Positions 1 through 12,063 of a DNA stretch of 64,000 bases are shown one piece after another. A program made the position numbers and the translations under genes. The DNA comes from Perilla frutescens (taxonomy: Eukaryota > Streptophyta > Magnoliopsida > Lamiales > Lamiaceae), in NCBI GenBank assembly GCA_026008535.1, contig BRKX01000004.1, positions 8,519,501 through 8,583,500 of the forward strand. Reading direction: 5' to 3'. The notes under the pieces were generated by a model. That model was not told the DNA's origin, ran no database searches, and was given only the letters and a program-made list of their open reading frames with translations. Each line of letters starts with the position of its first letter. Within the stretch, counting starts at the first letter, position 1.

Positions 1-444
1 AGTGATTTTTAATGCGTTATGAATAGTATTTTTCCGTAGAAGCGCGTTCGTTAGAAATTTGCGAAATCTCGTGTGTTGACTCGAGCCTTGTTCTTTCAAG
101 CTTATCCTATAGGAAATTTCTCAAGGAATCTGTTGGCGTTCCCGGATTTTTATTCTGAGGTCAATTGAACGCTCGGGAATTTTATTTGTCCCTTGAGTGG
201 AATAGTAACTTTATTTTTGAAAAGAGATTAATTTCTCATTTTCCTTCAAAACGACTCATTCTTTATTCCGAGTCAAGTTGGTTCAATAGTACTCGAGCTA
301 ACGAACCTGCCGGTATTTTTGGATTTAATAAACGAGGTCATTTGGACCTCGCCATCGAATAAAGTGCCTTTTATCCGAGCCCCGATAATTTTAAAGCGGT
401 GTTGTTACACTGAAGTAGCTTCCCGAGGAAGCCATTTATTTTTC

Positions 445-452
445 TATAAATA
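445..452 (+). promoter_or_regulatory. TATA box of LARD-1 5' LTR
   Basis: TATAAATA lies in the upstream part of the LTR, just before a pyrimidine-rich stretch. The same motif is at 6,296-6,303 in the 3' LTR. It is the likely core promoter for the retroelement RNA, with transcription expected to start about 30 bases downstream, just before the GA tract and GC-rich block. Confidence 0.6.
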
Positions 453-575
453 GCAGCTCTCCCCTCCCTTTATCCTCGCTCATTTCATTTCTTCATCTCA
501 TTTCTGTAGAGTAGAGAGAGAGAGAGAGTAGAGGGGAGCTCTCTTCGTGAGAGCACCCCTAGTGTTGAGAGAGAG

Positions 576-745
576 CGGAGTGAGAGGGCGCCGCGGGGCT
601 GGAGGGCGCCGCGGGGCGGAGGAACGCATGGGGGCTGACGGGCGCCGCGGGGGCTGGAGCAAGGCGGGTGCCGCGGGGGCGGCAAGGAGCCCCGCGGGGG
701 CATGGGCGCCGCGGCGGCGCTTGGGCGCGCGGGCGCGCTCATGCT
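576..745 (+). repeat. GC-rich GGGCGCCGCGGGG block in LARD-1 LTR
   Basis: An abrupt GC-rich island inside an AT-rich LTR, made of imperfect repeats around the core GGCGCCGCGGGG. It should lie at the start of the transcript, downstream of the TATA box. The matching region of the 3' LTR (about 6,434-6,585) has the same units in a different number and order, which suggests slippage or gene conversion. Long reading frames cross it on both strands (proline/arginine/alanine rich), but these follow from the base composition and are not called as genes. A structured 5' untranslated region is one possible role. Confidence 0.75.
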
Positions 746-1620
746 GTCCGGCAGCTCCGACACGTTTTTGTACGGAGGCCATAACTTTTGCCTCGGTTGG
801 AACTACGGGGCCCACGAGTACTCCAATCGAAGCTCTTTCGATGATCTACGAGGTAGAAATGGCCAATTGTCTGGAATATCGATATTTCGAATCGGATTTT
901 CCGTCCCCATTTGTGGTAATTTCGGATGCCTTAATCTTTTAATTTATCGCATTTTAAGTTATAGTTAAGGGTCAAGGGTTTAGATATCGTTTCGATGTCT
1001 TATTAGGAGCTCGAATAAGGTTCTAAGTTGTTGATCGACTTTCGTAAATATGAGGTGAACCCCGAGGAGGCCTGAGGAAGGATTTTCAACTCGTTGCTTT
1101 GTCTACGCACTTGTTCTTGAGGTGCTCGTCATCGAGGTGGGTGGTTCTAAACCACGTATAAGATTTGAGCTATTAAGCTCTAGAAGCATGTTAAGGCAAG
1201 GGAAATATCCAATTAAAATATTTTATGCTCTGTCTGTTTAGTCTCTGTACAAGGAAAGGAAAGGAATAAAGTTATATGCATGATTTTGTTGAATTGCTAT
1301 TTGAGTTAGATAAAGTTAGGGAAGTTGTCATAAGTTAAGTGAGCTCTCAAGTATGTTTAGATATGCTAGAATTGTTTATATATAATTTATGCTAGCATGA
1401 GGTGTTTAGAATTGCTTTATTGCAATCGATATTTATCCGCGTTCATTTCCTCATATTTGAATGTTTATGCTTTGTTAAAGCTCGTATAGTTAAGGATTAA
1501 GGATTGCCTTTTAGGGTAAGTTATAAATCCCTTATAGGCCGAGATCATGCCCAATTAAGAATTAGCTTTAGATGATTGCTCTAAGCTTGGTATTGCTAGC
1601 TAAGTTAAGTAAGTAAGGAA

Positions 1621-1665
1621 GGTTAAGGTTAAGGTTAAGGTTAAGGTTAAGGTTAAGGTTAAGGT
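1621..1665 (+). repeat. GGTTAA hexanucleotide array
   Basis: More than seven tandem GGTTAA units. The 3' LTR has the same array at 7,448-7,487 with about one unit fewer. It resembles telomeric DNA only superficially: the usual plant telomere unit is TTTAGGG, a 7-mer. Its presence at the same place in both LTRs shows that it belongs to the element. Confidence 0.9.
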
Positions 1666-2914
1666 TTTGATGTTGAAAATTATGATTCAATTAAGGTTAA
1701 GTAAGGAAGGGGGTTAAGGAAGGTTATAGCTTTTGTTGTAAGCAGGTTATCGAGCTCAAAGAATAGTTTATTTACATTATCATGATGTGACCTTCGTGTC
1801 ACTAATGTTGAACATTTGAAAGTGAATGGAGTCACTACTGGGTAATTCCCTCGCATACTCAGAGGATACTTTAGGTAACCCCTCTCTCATCCTAAGGCAT
1901 AAGGGTGCAGTAGACAACAGGTTTGAGCCAAGAAAGGCGCCAAGAAAGGAAGTAAAAGGTTTTGCGGGTATGGAGAGGGCTTTTGCGTTTTACTGTCCAT
2001 ATGCCGTCAGTTTATAATTGGATATTCCAAAGTTTATTAAAGAGTTTTCTCGTAAAACCCCACTGAGTACATTAGTGCTCACACCCTCTGTTTCAAATGT
2101 TTTCAGGTTAAGATGCTGAGGCTGGTGATGTGCTGCTGGTGGGGTTGTTTGAGTTGTTTGAGGTTTCAAGTTTGTTGCTCTATATGGTTACATGTTTTTC
2201 TTCCGCTAAGTTTCTGCTAAATACTCTGATATTAGTATCTAGTCTTGATTAATGTAACTTGATTCTTGAGAATAGCATGTCTTAAATGCTATGAATTCTA
2301 GTTATCAATAAAGTCTTTGAAGCATGTTCTTTTGACATACCCGTTTATGTCTTCATTGATTCCAAGTTATTTGAATAGTCGTACTTGTTGAGCATTCTGG
2401 TATCTATTCATTTTCAGTCGACTGGTGAATAAGTCTTACATGCTTGTTGTTGTTGTTGCTCACCTACGAAGAGGCTTTTTCTTTAAACCATGATTCTGTT
2501 CGTTCAAGATAAGCTTGAGTTAGTTTCTTGTTTGGTCCTATGAATGGGACAGTAAGATTTATTTGACTCCGACCTATTTATGGGTCTTAGTCGATGTGAC
2601 CTTTGATGAGGTCTTGTTTATTTGAATAGTCAAATTCCTATATGTTTGTCTTTGGACTCTGTTTAAATTTCAGTTGGCCTATGATTTGGCATTCCTTTGA
2701 CTCGATTGAATCTTTTGACCCCTTTGATTCGTTAAAGATGATAGTCCTTCCAAGTCATGAAGTTAAGTTGCCTAATTTGCGAGGCGCTAACTTAGTTTAA
2801 TTCTAAAAACACCCCCCCTGGATTTCCGATTAATCTACCTATTTTCTTCGGCTTTTACACACAACAACCCCGTCCCCCTTAAAATGACCGCCTAAGGGAC
2901 CGGCCTGTTACAGA

Positions 2915-2926
2915 TGGTATCAGAGC
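2915..2926 (+). promoter_or_regulatory. LARD-1 primer-binding site
   Basis: TGGTATCAGAGC starts two bases after the LTR end and is the standard plant primer-binding site complementary to initiator tRNA-Met. It fixes the 5' LTR boundary and the plus orientation of the element. Confidence 0.93.
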
Positions 2927-5585
2927 AGGCTTGCAACTCTGCAGACTTGTCTCTTCTTAAAGTTTGATTGAGTTCTATGTGAATATTAAATTGTTCAACG
3001 GTATTAATCAACAACCCCCAGCTCATCATCACCCTGGCATCTTCAACAAAGCTAAGGTATGATTGAGTTAAAGTATATCTATTATATTTCGTATAACTTT
3101 TTGAAAGTACAGGATGAAGAGAAATATTTTGAGCAAGACAAGGTTAGTCAATTTCTGAGAGTCGAACATTATTTCTTTAGAAATAAAATTTTTGGTTATA
3201 CTAAGGTTTAAAGTGGAACTTATTGAAGTAAGTTCTAGATCGATGTTTTAAGAGTTTTGAGTCATTAAGGACTCGATCAAGAAGTAAATCTTTTCAGAAT
3301 ATTATTTTCTGCAGATACTCGAACTATTTCGGTCATTCTAGACCGTTAAAATTTTTGAGTAGAGTTATAAAGTTTGAAAGTCGATTTGAAAATCTTCTTT
3401 ATGATAAAAGCTCGTCTACTGCCCATAAGAAAAGAATTTAAGGATGAGTTAAGGATGAACGAGGCATAGAGACTATAGTTAGAACATAGACTATAGCGAG
3501 CTTGAATTAATGAGAATTCTAGAATTCCCTTTAGGTTCTCTTATGAACCTAGATTGAGTAAGTTCCTTCTCAAGGAGCTAGAGTTAAGTAGGGTTGTTCG
3601 AAAGAACATTTATAGAGCGCTCATAAGAAGGATAAATGATTTCAAGATTTTAGTAGAATCGAGAAGAAGGTCATGAAGTTCAGTTTCGAGCGATAAGCAA
3701 GAAGATGAGCAGTTAAGTTAAAGGTGAATTATCAGAGTGGCGCAGCGAAAGCATGGTGGGCTCATAACCCACAGTACATTCAAGGTCATGTTACGTTCGA
3801 TGCCCAGAAGTTATCGCTTATTTCAAGCCGATTAATGAAGATGAAGATTGTCGTCGCGACCATAGCCAAGAGAGTTTGAAGATATATCGGTGTTCTACCA
3901 AGCTTCCAAGAGACGTTGAAGTCAAGTTATACTGAGTCCAGAAGGATCCATAGATCAAGTCGCTTTATCGTGTCCCGTTCGATAGATAGAAAGAGATCCC
4001 CGAATATCGCTTCTTTTTGGCTAGGCACAGCCATTGAGTCCAGCCGACTCATGCTTTTTCATAGCAACCTCACCAAGAAGAAGGTACGTGATGCTTAAGG
4101 TAGACAGAGAAGACCCAAAGAAGAAGATCGTTAAGAAGATAGACCTAGTGTTCGAAAGATTGGGAGTTTCAGTTTGATGGAAGTTTTTGTTGAGTCTATT
4201 TATTCATTCTCTTGTCAATAAAATCGATTTGTTCATTCTCTTTTGGAATCGATTTATTCTCTTGTTAATTGAATCAATTGCCCTTCAATAGCTTTGTATC
4301 AATTGAAATTCTCCATTTATACCATTTGAAAATCTTTGATTATATCCGCTTGGATAATTTACAATCCTTTGTATGGTACTTCTTTGATCATCAAGAATCA
4401 GTAATAGCATTTTCTTGATAGGCTATGCTGACGCCTTTGAGAGAATATTTTAGCACGATTTTCAGTTGCTAACCGTTGATTTCTTCCATATCTTTGTTAT
4501 GTGCGAGAATCCTTCAAGTTTATAAGTCCTCTGAAAAGGCAATATTTTTGGCATATATAACCAAGTGTTATATTCTTTCTAGATTTTGACTTTGTCAAGA
4601 AATTATTGATTAAAATAAAGTCCTCACTCAGAGGCGTTCGTTTATTTTGCTCCCACTCATAGAACTCGAGTGTGGATCTTGGAATAAAGCAGAGAGTTAT
4701 AGTAATATTTCTTTTAGTCAAGGTTGGAGGAATAAGAGGTAATATTTCCTAGAAGGAAGCGGAATCTGAGTAAGCGCCAGATAATATTCTCTAAAGTTTA
4801 GGACGTACATTTCTAAGAAGATTTCTTAGCTCGTTGCATTTGGAGGTGATCTAAGGAATGTTGGCAAGTAAGTTCCAAGCGTGCAGTTCAAATCCAGACA
4901 TGCGATCATCATGACTGCAAGCGATAGTGACCACCGGAAGAAGCCATAAAGCCAGACGACTACTTCAAGAAAAAGAGACGACTGCGACAAAGAAGTTTAG
5001 ATTTAAGTTGCGTCAAGAATTTAAGTTTGGAGCGCATCGCGAAGTACGCCCCAAGAAGACGAAGAAGTCGAACCTCAAGAAGTTAAAGGTGAAGATAAAG
5101 TGAATTTTCAAGCGTGATAGAGCGTACAAGCAACAATCAAAGGAGGTGCTCAATTAATTCAAGTTTATCATCTAGTTCGAATTCGTTAAAATTTTCTCAA
5201 GGTTGCGTGAAGTAAAGTCAGAAGTAAAAGTAAAGCCACGAGAAACAAAAGAAGGATGGACTTGTTGAGATTGTCCGTGCACGAGGAGCAAGTTTGGTGA
5301 ATTTTTTTTTCTTTTATTTATTTCATTGCTCGAATAGTTTCTAGAAGTCCGCTCGAATGCAAGATCATAAGGAGTTCGTGTGAAGCGATATTTCGAGAGA
5401 GATTTCATTAGGAAGAAAAGGTATTAGTCCTGTGTGAGGACTAATTTATAAAGGAAGGCTCCAGGCTATTCTTAGTCGTGTAGTAAAGGTTTCGAACCTA
5501 CGTTGTTTCAGTAAGGCTTTAAGTTCTTGAAAAGGAATCCAGATCTCTGTTGAGATGAAGTAAATTTCGGGATGAAATTTTCTTT

Positions 5586-5598
5586 AAGGGGTGTAGAA
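5586..5598 (+). promoter_or_regulatory. LARD-1 polypurine tract
   Basis: AAGGGGTGTAGAA immediately precedes the 3' LTR (TGTAACAATCCGG at 5,599). LARD-2 has AAGGGGGGTAGAA in the same position. It would prime plus-strand DNA synthesis during reverse transcription. Confidence 0.75.
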
Positions 5599-8500
5599 TG
5601 TAACAATCCGGATTTTCAAAATATAATTAAGTAATTCCTAATTTTAATTAGGATTTATTAAGAGGAATTTTAAGCATAATTAGGATGTTTCGGTTATTAA
5701 TTGTGTTTTTAGGATCATTTTTCGTAAAATCGTATTTTTGAGAATTTTGATTCCAGCTCAGTTGCAGCCAATTTTGGTCATGTTTGAAAGGCGTTGACCC
5801 AAGGAGCATGCCGGTGTTTTCGGATTTTGAATCTGAAGTCGTTTGAGTTCCTAGTGATTTTTAATGCGTTATGAATAGTGTTTTTCCGTAGAAGCACGTT
5901 CGTTAGAAATTTGCGAAATCTCGTGTGTTGACCCGACCCTTGTTCTTTCAAGCTTATCCTATAGGAAATTTCTCAAGGAATCTGTTGGCATTCCCGGATT
6001 TTTATTCTGAGGTCAATTGAACGCTCGGGAATTTTATTTGTCCCTTGAGTGGAATAGTAACTTTATTTTTGAAAAGAGATTAATTTCTCATTTTCCTTCA
6101 AAACGACTCATTCTTTATTCCGAGTCAAGTTGGTTCAATAGTACTCGAGCTAACGACCCTGCCGGTATTTTCGGATTTAATAAACGAGGTCATTTGGACC
6201 TCGCAATCGAATAAAGCGCCTTTTATCCGAGCCCGATAATTTTAAAGCGGTGTTGTTACACTGAAGTAGCTTCCCGAGGAAGCCATTTATTTTTCTATAA
6301 ATAGCAGCTCTCCCCTCCCTTTATCCTCACTCATTTCATTTCTTTATCTCATTTCTGTAGAGTAGAGAGAGAGAGAGTAGAGGGGAGCTCTCTTCGTGAG
6401 AGCACCCCCAGTGTTGAGAGAGAGCGGAGTGAGAGGGCGCCGCGGGGCGGAGGAACACCGCGGGGCTGACGGGCGCCGCGGGGGCAGCAAGGGGCGCCGC
6501 GGGGGCTGGAGCAAGGCGGGCGCCGCGGGGGCGGCAAGGAGCCCCGCGGGGGCATGGGCGCCGCGGCAGTGCTTGGGCGCGCTCCGACACGTTTTCGTAC
6601 GGAGGCCATAACTTTTGCCTCTGTTGAAACTACAGGGCCCACGAGTACTCAAATCGAAGCTCTTTCGATGTTCTACGAGGAAGCAGTGGCCCATTATCCG
6701 GAATCTCGATATTTCAAATCGGATTTTCCATCCCCATTTGTTGTAATTTTGGATGCCTTAATCTTTTAAATTATCGCATTTTAAGTTATAGTTAAGGGTC
6801 AAGGGTTTAGATATCATTTTGATGTCTTATTAGGAGCTCAAATAAGGTTCTAAGTTGTTGATCGACTTTCGTAAATATGAGGTGAACCCCGATGAGGCCC
6901 GAGGAAGGATTTTCAGCTCGTTGCTTTGTCTACGCACTTGTTCTTGAGGTGCTCGTCATCGAGGTGGGTGGTTCTAAACCAAGTATAAGATTTGAGCTAT
7001 TAAGCTCTAGAAGCATGTTAAGGCAGGGGAAAAATCCAATTAAAATATTTTATGCTCTGCCTGTTTAGTCTCTGTATAAGGAAAGAAAAGGAATAAAGTT
7101 ATATGCATGATTTTGTTGAATTCCTATTTGAGTTAGATAAATTTAAGAAAGTTGTCATAAGTTAAGTGAGCTCTCAAGTATGTTTAGATATGCTAGAATT
7201 GTTTATATATAATTTATGCTAGCATGAGGTGTTTAGAATTGATTTATTGCAATCGATATTTATCCGCGTTCATTTCCTCATATTTGAATGTTTATGCTTT
7301 ATTAAAGCTCGTATAGTTAAGGATTAAGGATTGCCTTTTAAGGTAAGTTATAAATCCCTTATAGGCCAAGATCATGCCCAATTAAGAATTAGCTTTAGAT
7401 GATTACTCTAAGCTCGGTATTGCTAGCTAAGTTAAGTAAGTAAGTAAGGTTAAGGTTAAGGTTAAGGTTAAGGTTAAGGTTAAGGTTTTGATGTTGAAAA
7501 TTATGATTCAATTAAGGTTAAGTAAGGAAGAGGGTTAAGGAAGGTTATAGCTTTTGTTGTGAGCAGGTTATCGAGCTCAAAGAATAGTTTATTTACATTA
7601 TCATAATGTGACCTTCGTGTCACTAATGTTGAACATTTGAAAGTGAATGAAGTCACTACTGGGTAATTCCCTCGCATACTCAGAGGATACTTGAGATAAC
7701 CCCTCTCTCATTCTAAGGCATAAGGGTGAAGTAGACAACAGGTTTGAGCCTGGAAAGGCGCCAAGAAAGGAAGTAAAATGTTTTGCGGATATAGAGAGGG
7801 CTTTTGCGTTTTGCTCTCCATATGCCGTCAGTTTATAATTGGATATTCCAAAGTTTATTAAAGAGTTTTCTCGTAAAACCCCACTGAGTACACTAGTGCT
7901 CACACCCTCTTTTTCAAATGTTTTCAGGTTAAGATGCTGAGGCCGGTGATGTGCTGCTGGTGGGGTTGTCTGAGTTGTTTGAGGTTTCAAGTTTGTTGCT
8001 CTATATGGTTACATGTTTTTCTTCCGCTAAGTTTCTGCTAAGTACTCTGATATTAGTATCTAGTCTTGATTAATGTAACTTGATTCTTGAGAATAGCATG
8101 TCTTAAATGCTATGAATTCTAGTTATCAATAAAGTCTTTGAAGCATGTTCTTTTGACATACCCGTTTATGTCTTCATTGATTCCGAGTTATTTGAATAGT
8201 CGTACTTGTTGAGCATTCTGGTATCTATTCATTTTTAGTCGACTGGTGAATAAGTCTTACATGCTTGTTGTTGTTGTTGTTGTTCACCTACGAAGAGGTT
8301 TTCTCTTTAAACCATGATTCTGTTCGTTCAAGATAAGCTTGAGTTAGTTTCTTGTTTGGTCCTATGAATGGGACAGTAAGATTTATTTGACTCCGACCTA
8401 TTTATGGGTCTTAGTCGATTTGACCTTTGATGAGGTCTTGTTTATTTGAATAGTCAAATTCCTATATGTTTAGCTTTGGACTCTGTTTAAATTTCAGTTG

Positions 8501-8736
8501 GCCTATGATTTGGCATTTCTTTGACTCGATTGAATCCTTTGACCCCTTTGATTCGTTAAAGATGATAGTCTTTCCAAGTCATGAAGTTAAGTTGCCTAAG
8601 TTGCGAGGCGCTAACTTAGTTTAATTCTAAAAACACCCCCCCTGGATTTCCGATTAATCTACCTATTTTCTTCGGCTTTTACACCCAATAACCCCGTCCC
8701 CCTTAAAATGACCGTCTAAGGGACCGGGCTGTTACA
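5599..8736 (+). mobile_element. LARD-1, 3' LTR (complete, 3,138 bp)
   Basis: Complete LTR running from TGTAACAATCC to GGGCTGTTACA, with TG...CA ends. It aligns throughout with bases 1-2,912 and contains its own TATA box (6,296-6,303), GC-rich block, GGTTAA array (7,448-7,487) and CACTGAGTAC...TTTTCAG block (to 7,927). The base after it, 8,737, is inside the gag region of copia A, so the insertion interrupted that element. The matching target-site copy lies upstream of the window and could not be checked. Confidence 0.95.
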
Positions 8737-9509
8737 AGAAGCCAAAGGAAAATATTCCTCCCGAGGAGTTCAAGTCAAAGACTAAGTGCTTCAAGTGCGG
8801 CCAACCAAGTCACTAGAAGGCGGCGTGTCCTAACAAGAAGAAGAAGAGAGGTACATCTCACACTCTGGTTATAGAAACATGTTTAGGAATTTGTTCTACC
8901 CAGTCATGGGTAGTAGATACTGGAGCTACTGATCATGTTTGCATGTCTTTACAGGGGTTCCTGGTAAAAAGACAGCTGAGTGAGGACGAGATCACCGTCT
9001 ACATGGGCAATGCTACGAGAGCGGTGGCTGTTACAGTGGGAGACATTGTTTTACCTTTCAGTAGTGATAGAACTTTGGTTCTGAAAGATTGTCTTTATGT
9101 GCCTAGTTTTAGGCGAAACTTGGTTTCAGTTTCTAAATTGATTATGGATGGATATTCTGTTTCTTTTGATAACAAAGTAGTTATATTTAGTGGTAAACAT
9201 TTTATCTGTTCTGGCACATTGGATGGACACTTATACTTTCTTAAACTAATTGAAAACACTACACAAAGACAACTATTGAATACATCGATCATAAACCCTA
9301 ACAAGAGAAAAGAACTTTCGGAATTGAATCAAACCTATCTTTGGCATCTAAGGTTAGGTCATATTAACCTTAAGAGGATACAAAGGCTTGTAAATGATGG
9401 ACCATTGTCTTTTTTGGTACTGGAATCGTTTCCTTTGCGTGAATCCTGTTTGGAAAGTAAAATGACCAAGCGTCCTTTCCAGTCAAAAGAAAATAGATCC
9501 GGCTATTAG
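8737..9509 (+). pseudogene. Copia A Gag zinc knuckle, protease and GAG-pre-integrase (broken)
   Basis: One frame runs through CFKCGQPSH-stop-KAACP (about 8,787-8,828), a CX2CX4HX4C knuckle with an in-frame TAG at 8,814, then the aspartic protease motif WVVDTGATDH (catalytic Asp at 8,916), and later LWHLRLGH, the hallmark of the GAG-pre-integrase domain. The frame ends at 9,509, where the integrase continues in another frame, so a frameshift is present. N-terminal Gag is missing because of the LARD-1 insertion. Confidence 0.85.
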
Positions 9510-9900
9510 ATTTGATTCACTCTGACCTGTGCGGCCCTATGTCAGTTCAAGCTCGAGGAGGGTTCGAGTATTTCATCACCCTCATTGATGATTACTCTAG
9601 ATACGGTTATATCTACCTATTATGTCGCAAGTCTGAATGCTTTGAGAAATTCAAATAGTTTAAGGTGGAAGCGAAGAAACGAACAGACAGAAGTATCAAG
9701 TCACTACATTTTGATCGTGGTGGCGAGTAAGTCTCAAGCGAATTTAGGGATTACATGGCAGAAAATGGGATTACATCCCAGTTGACTGCGCCTGGAATGC
9801 CACAGCAGAATAGCGTGGCGGAAATAAGGAATCGTACACTGTTAGAGATGGTTAGATCGATGATGAGTTATTCTGAGTTGCCCATTTCATTATGAGGATA
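9495..9900 (+). pseudogene. Copia A integrase core (broken)
   Basis: Translated pieces give LLDLIHSDLCGPM (first catalytic Asp), FITLIDDYSRYGYIYLL, LHFDRGGE (second Asp) and a QQNSVAEIRNRTL motif carrying the catalytic Glu; the usual form is QQNGVAERRNRTL. At least two stops and one frame change interrupt it. All three acidic positions of the DDE triad can still be recognised, although the gene cannot give a continuous protein. Confidence 0.8.
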
Positions 9901-9904
9901 TGCC

Positions 9905-10735
9905 TTGGAAACGACAGCCTATATTCTTAACTTGGTTCCATCGAAATCAGTTCCTGCTACACCCACAGAACTATGGACTAGACGAAAGCCCAGTTTGAAC
10001 CATATTCGGATTTGGGGTAGCCCAGCACACGTGTTAGACAAGGAAGCTGATAAGCTGGCTCCTTATACTGATGTAAGACTATTCGTTGGATATCCGAAAG
10101 GAACGAAAGGTGGTTTATTATATAGTCCTAAGGATCAGAAGATCATTGTTAATACCAATGCTCGATTCTTAGAAGAAGACTATGTCATAAACCACAAACC
10201 AAGGAGTCAAATCATCCTTAAAGAGTTAAGGGGAGGATCGAATCCTACACCAGTTGTACAAGAAGATGAACCATCAAACACTGCACATCGTGTCCCAGAA
10301 GTACATGAACTGCCTCATCGCAGTGGGAGGATTGTACGCCAACCTGATAGATTCATTGGTCTGGGAGAGGCTTCAGATTTCCCAGAGGGTCTCAATGAAT
10401 TGGATCCCAGGACCTATGACGAGGCAATCCGAGATAAAGATGCGGATTCTTGGAAAACTGTAATGGAGTATGAGATTGGATCTATGGATCGCTATCAAGT
10501 CTGGGAACTTATAGAATCACAAGATGGGGTAAAACCCATTGGCTGTAAGTGGGTCTACAAGCGCAAGAGAGGATCTGACGGGAAGGTTGAAACCTTCAAG
10601 GCAAGATTGGTGGTAAAAGGGTATACTCAGAAAGAATGGATCGATTATGAGGAAACCTTTTCACCGGTAGCCATGCTTAAGTCAATCTGGATTTTCTTGT
10701 CTATTGCCGCTCATTTGGATTATGAGATCTGGTAG
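9905..10735 (+). pseudogene. Copia A integrase C-terminus and RT N-terminal half
   Basis: A 276-codon open segment. It begins with the integrase tail (TAYILNLVPSKSVPATPTE and FVGYPKGTKGG) and continues through a variable linker into the RT fingers: GCKWVYKRKRGSDGKVETFK, ARLVVKGYTQK and ETFSPVAMLKS. It ends at an in-frame TAG immediately before the MDVKTAFLNG motif. It is the best preserved piece of the element but encodes only part of a polyprotein. Confidence 0.85.
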
Positions 10736-11462
10736 ATGGATGTCAAGACAGCTTTCCTAAATGGAAGTCTTGAAGAAAACATCCACATGAAGCAACCAGA
10801 GGGATTCATTGCTAAGGGCCTAGAGCACTTTGTGTGTAAGCTTAAGAGATTCATTTATGGACTTAAGCAGGTATCGAGATCTTGGAACTTCTGATTTGAC
10901 AAGGTTATCCAGTCATATGGATTCGTGCAAAGTCCGGATGAGAGCTGTGTGTACAAGAAATGTGACGGAAACTTGGTGGCATTCCTCGTACTTTATGTTG
11001 ATGACATCTTGCTTATTGGAAATAGTAAGAAGGTGTTGTCAAACATTAGGGTATGGTTGTCCGAGCTGTTCGATATGAAGGATCTGGGTGAAGCCGGACA
11101 TGTCCTTGGCATATATCAAGATCATTCGAGATCGCTAGAAAAGGATGTTATGTCTGTCCCAGGTGACTTATATCGATACAGTGCCAGCTAGGTTTCGCAT
11201 ACAAGATTCCAAGAAAGGTTTTATACCTTACAGGCATAGAATTCATCTATCCAAGAAAATGTGTCCCCAAACACAATCTGAGATAGAGGAAATGAAGAAA
11301 GTACCATATACTTCGGCCGTGAGAAGTTTGATGTATGCCTTGCTATGCACTAGGCCTGATATATGCTATGTCGTTGGCATGGTAAGTAGATATCAGTCTA
11401 ACCTTGGACAAGGTCATTGGACTGCGGTCAAAAACATTCTCAAGTACCTTAAAAGGACTTGA
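10736..11462 (+). pseudogene. Copia A RT palm and connection
   Basis: Continues after the stop at 10,735 with MDVKTAFLNG, then LKRFIYGLKQ, a stop near 10,892, and LVAFLVLYVDDILLIGN carrying the YVDD catalytic box (about 10,990-11,030). A frame change near 11,190 leads into the segment VPYTSAVRSLMYALLCTRPD and a stop at 11,460. The catalytic box survives but the gene is broken at three or more places. Confidence 0.83.
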
Positions 11463-11987
11463 GATTACATGTTGGTTTTCCGCTCTGATGGTCTAGTACC
11501 TTTGGGTTACACGGACTCAGATTTTCAATCCGACAAAGATCAGAGTAAGTCTACCTCGGGTTATGTGTTTACATTAGGAGGTGGAGCCATCGCATGGAGG
11601 AGCATTAAGCAGAAATACATTGCGGATTCCACCATGGAAGCCGAGTATGTATCTGCCTCTAAGGCTACAAAAGAGGTTATCTGGCTCCGCGGGTTCCTAG
11701 TGGGCTTGGGCGTGGTTTTTGATTTGCTTAAGACTATCACGATATACTGTGATAACTCTGGTGCAGTGGCAAATTCGAAGGAATCCAGAGCCCACAAGGC
11801 AAGTAAACACATAGAGAGAAAGTACCATCTTATACGAGAAATCATTAAGAGAGGAGACGTAGCGGTGATCAAGATTGCATCGGAGGACAACCTGGCTGAT
11901 CCATTCACGAAGAGCCTGCTGGCTAAGACCTTTGATGGTCACGTTGAGAAAATGGGAGTGAGATGCAGAACTGGAGGCGCAGTTTGA
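11463..11987 (+). pseudogene. Copia A RNase H domain
   Basis: A 172-codon segment with LGYTDSDFQSDKDQSKSTSGYVF, GGAIAWRSIKQK, STMEAEYVSASKATKE, YCDNSGAVANSKE and KHIERKYHLIREI, the standard copia RNase H blocks. It is preceded by a stop at 11,460 and ends about 75 bases before the 3' LTR. Confidence 0.87.
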
Positions 11988-12050
11988 GATGATAGTTTTG
12001 ATTGGAGAGTTAGCCAGTTAGTTATTATGCTTGAAAGACATGCTTCAAGT

Positions 12051-12063
12051 ATAAGTAGGAGAT
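12051..12063 (+). promoter_or_regulatory. Copia A polypurine tract
   Basis: ATAAGTAGGAGAT abuts TGTTAG, the start of the 3' LTR. It resembles the AAGTGGGAGAT-TGTTA junction seen in many plant copia elements, and in copia F in this window. Confidence 0.75.

Larger units (their letters stand above)
1..2912 (+). mobile_element. LARD-1, 5' LTR (5' end outside window)
   Basis: Base 1 aligns with base 5,853 of the downstream LTR copy, and the two copies stay colinear to their ends, so about 254 bases of this LTR lie upstream of the window. It ends ...CTGTTACA at 2,912, directly before a tRNA-Met type primer-binding site. The LTR carries a TATA box (445), a GA microsatellite (about 513-528), a GC-rich block (about 576-745), a GGTTAA array (1,621-1,665) and a conserved CACTGAGTAC...TTTTCAG block (about 2,069-2,106). 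Differences from the 3' copy are scattered and few by eye (about 2 per 60 bases at the start), so the insertion is not very recent. Open frames inside are short, overlap on both strands and look like no protein. An LTR is certain; the LARD label follows from the lack of coding sequence inside. Confidence 0.92.
2913..5598 (+). mobile_element. LARD-1 internal region, non-coding
   Basis: About 2.7 kb between the two LTRs with no polyprotein; the longest frames are below 80 codons and unrelated to known domains. A possible relic of gag is the encoded GAAKAWW string near 3,738-3,760, similar to the WW motif of gypsy Gag, but it is weak. The whole region is colinear and recognisably similar to the internal region of LARD-2 (33,595-36,443), for example around 3,880-3,960 against 34,935-35,020 and 4,390-4,690 against 35,350-35,660. 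Its end, an AAATTTCGGGATGAAATTT-like stretch before the PPT, is typical of Tekay-type chromoviruses, the likely parent lineage (inference). Confidence 0.85.

Noticed and set aside
485..942. Overlapping open frames of 88-131 codons in the GC-rich LTR block (also 6,336-6,769)
   Set aside because: Frames exist on both strands, have low-complexity Pro/Arg/Ala content and no domain, and are not conserved in reading between the two LTR copies.
1621..1665. Interstitial telomere repeat
   Set aside because: The unit is GGTTAA, not the 7-base plant unit, and it sits in an LTR in both copies.
7601..7990. 129-codon minus-strand frame in the LARD-1 3' LTR
   Set aside because: The corresponding frame is not preserved in the 5' LTR copy, and no domain is seen.
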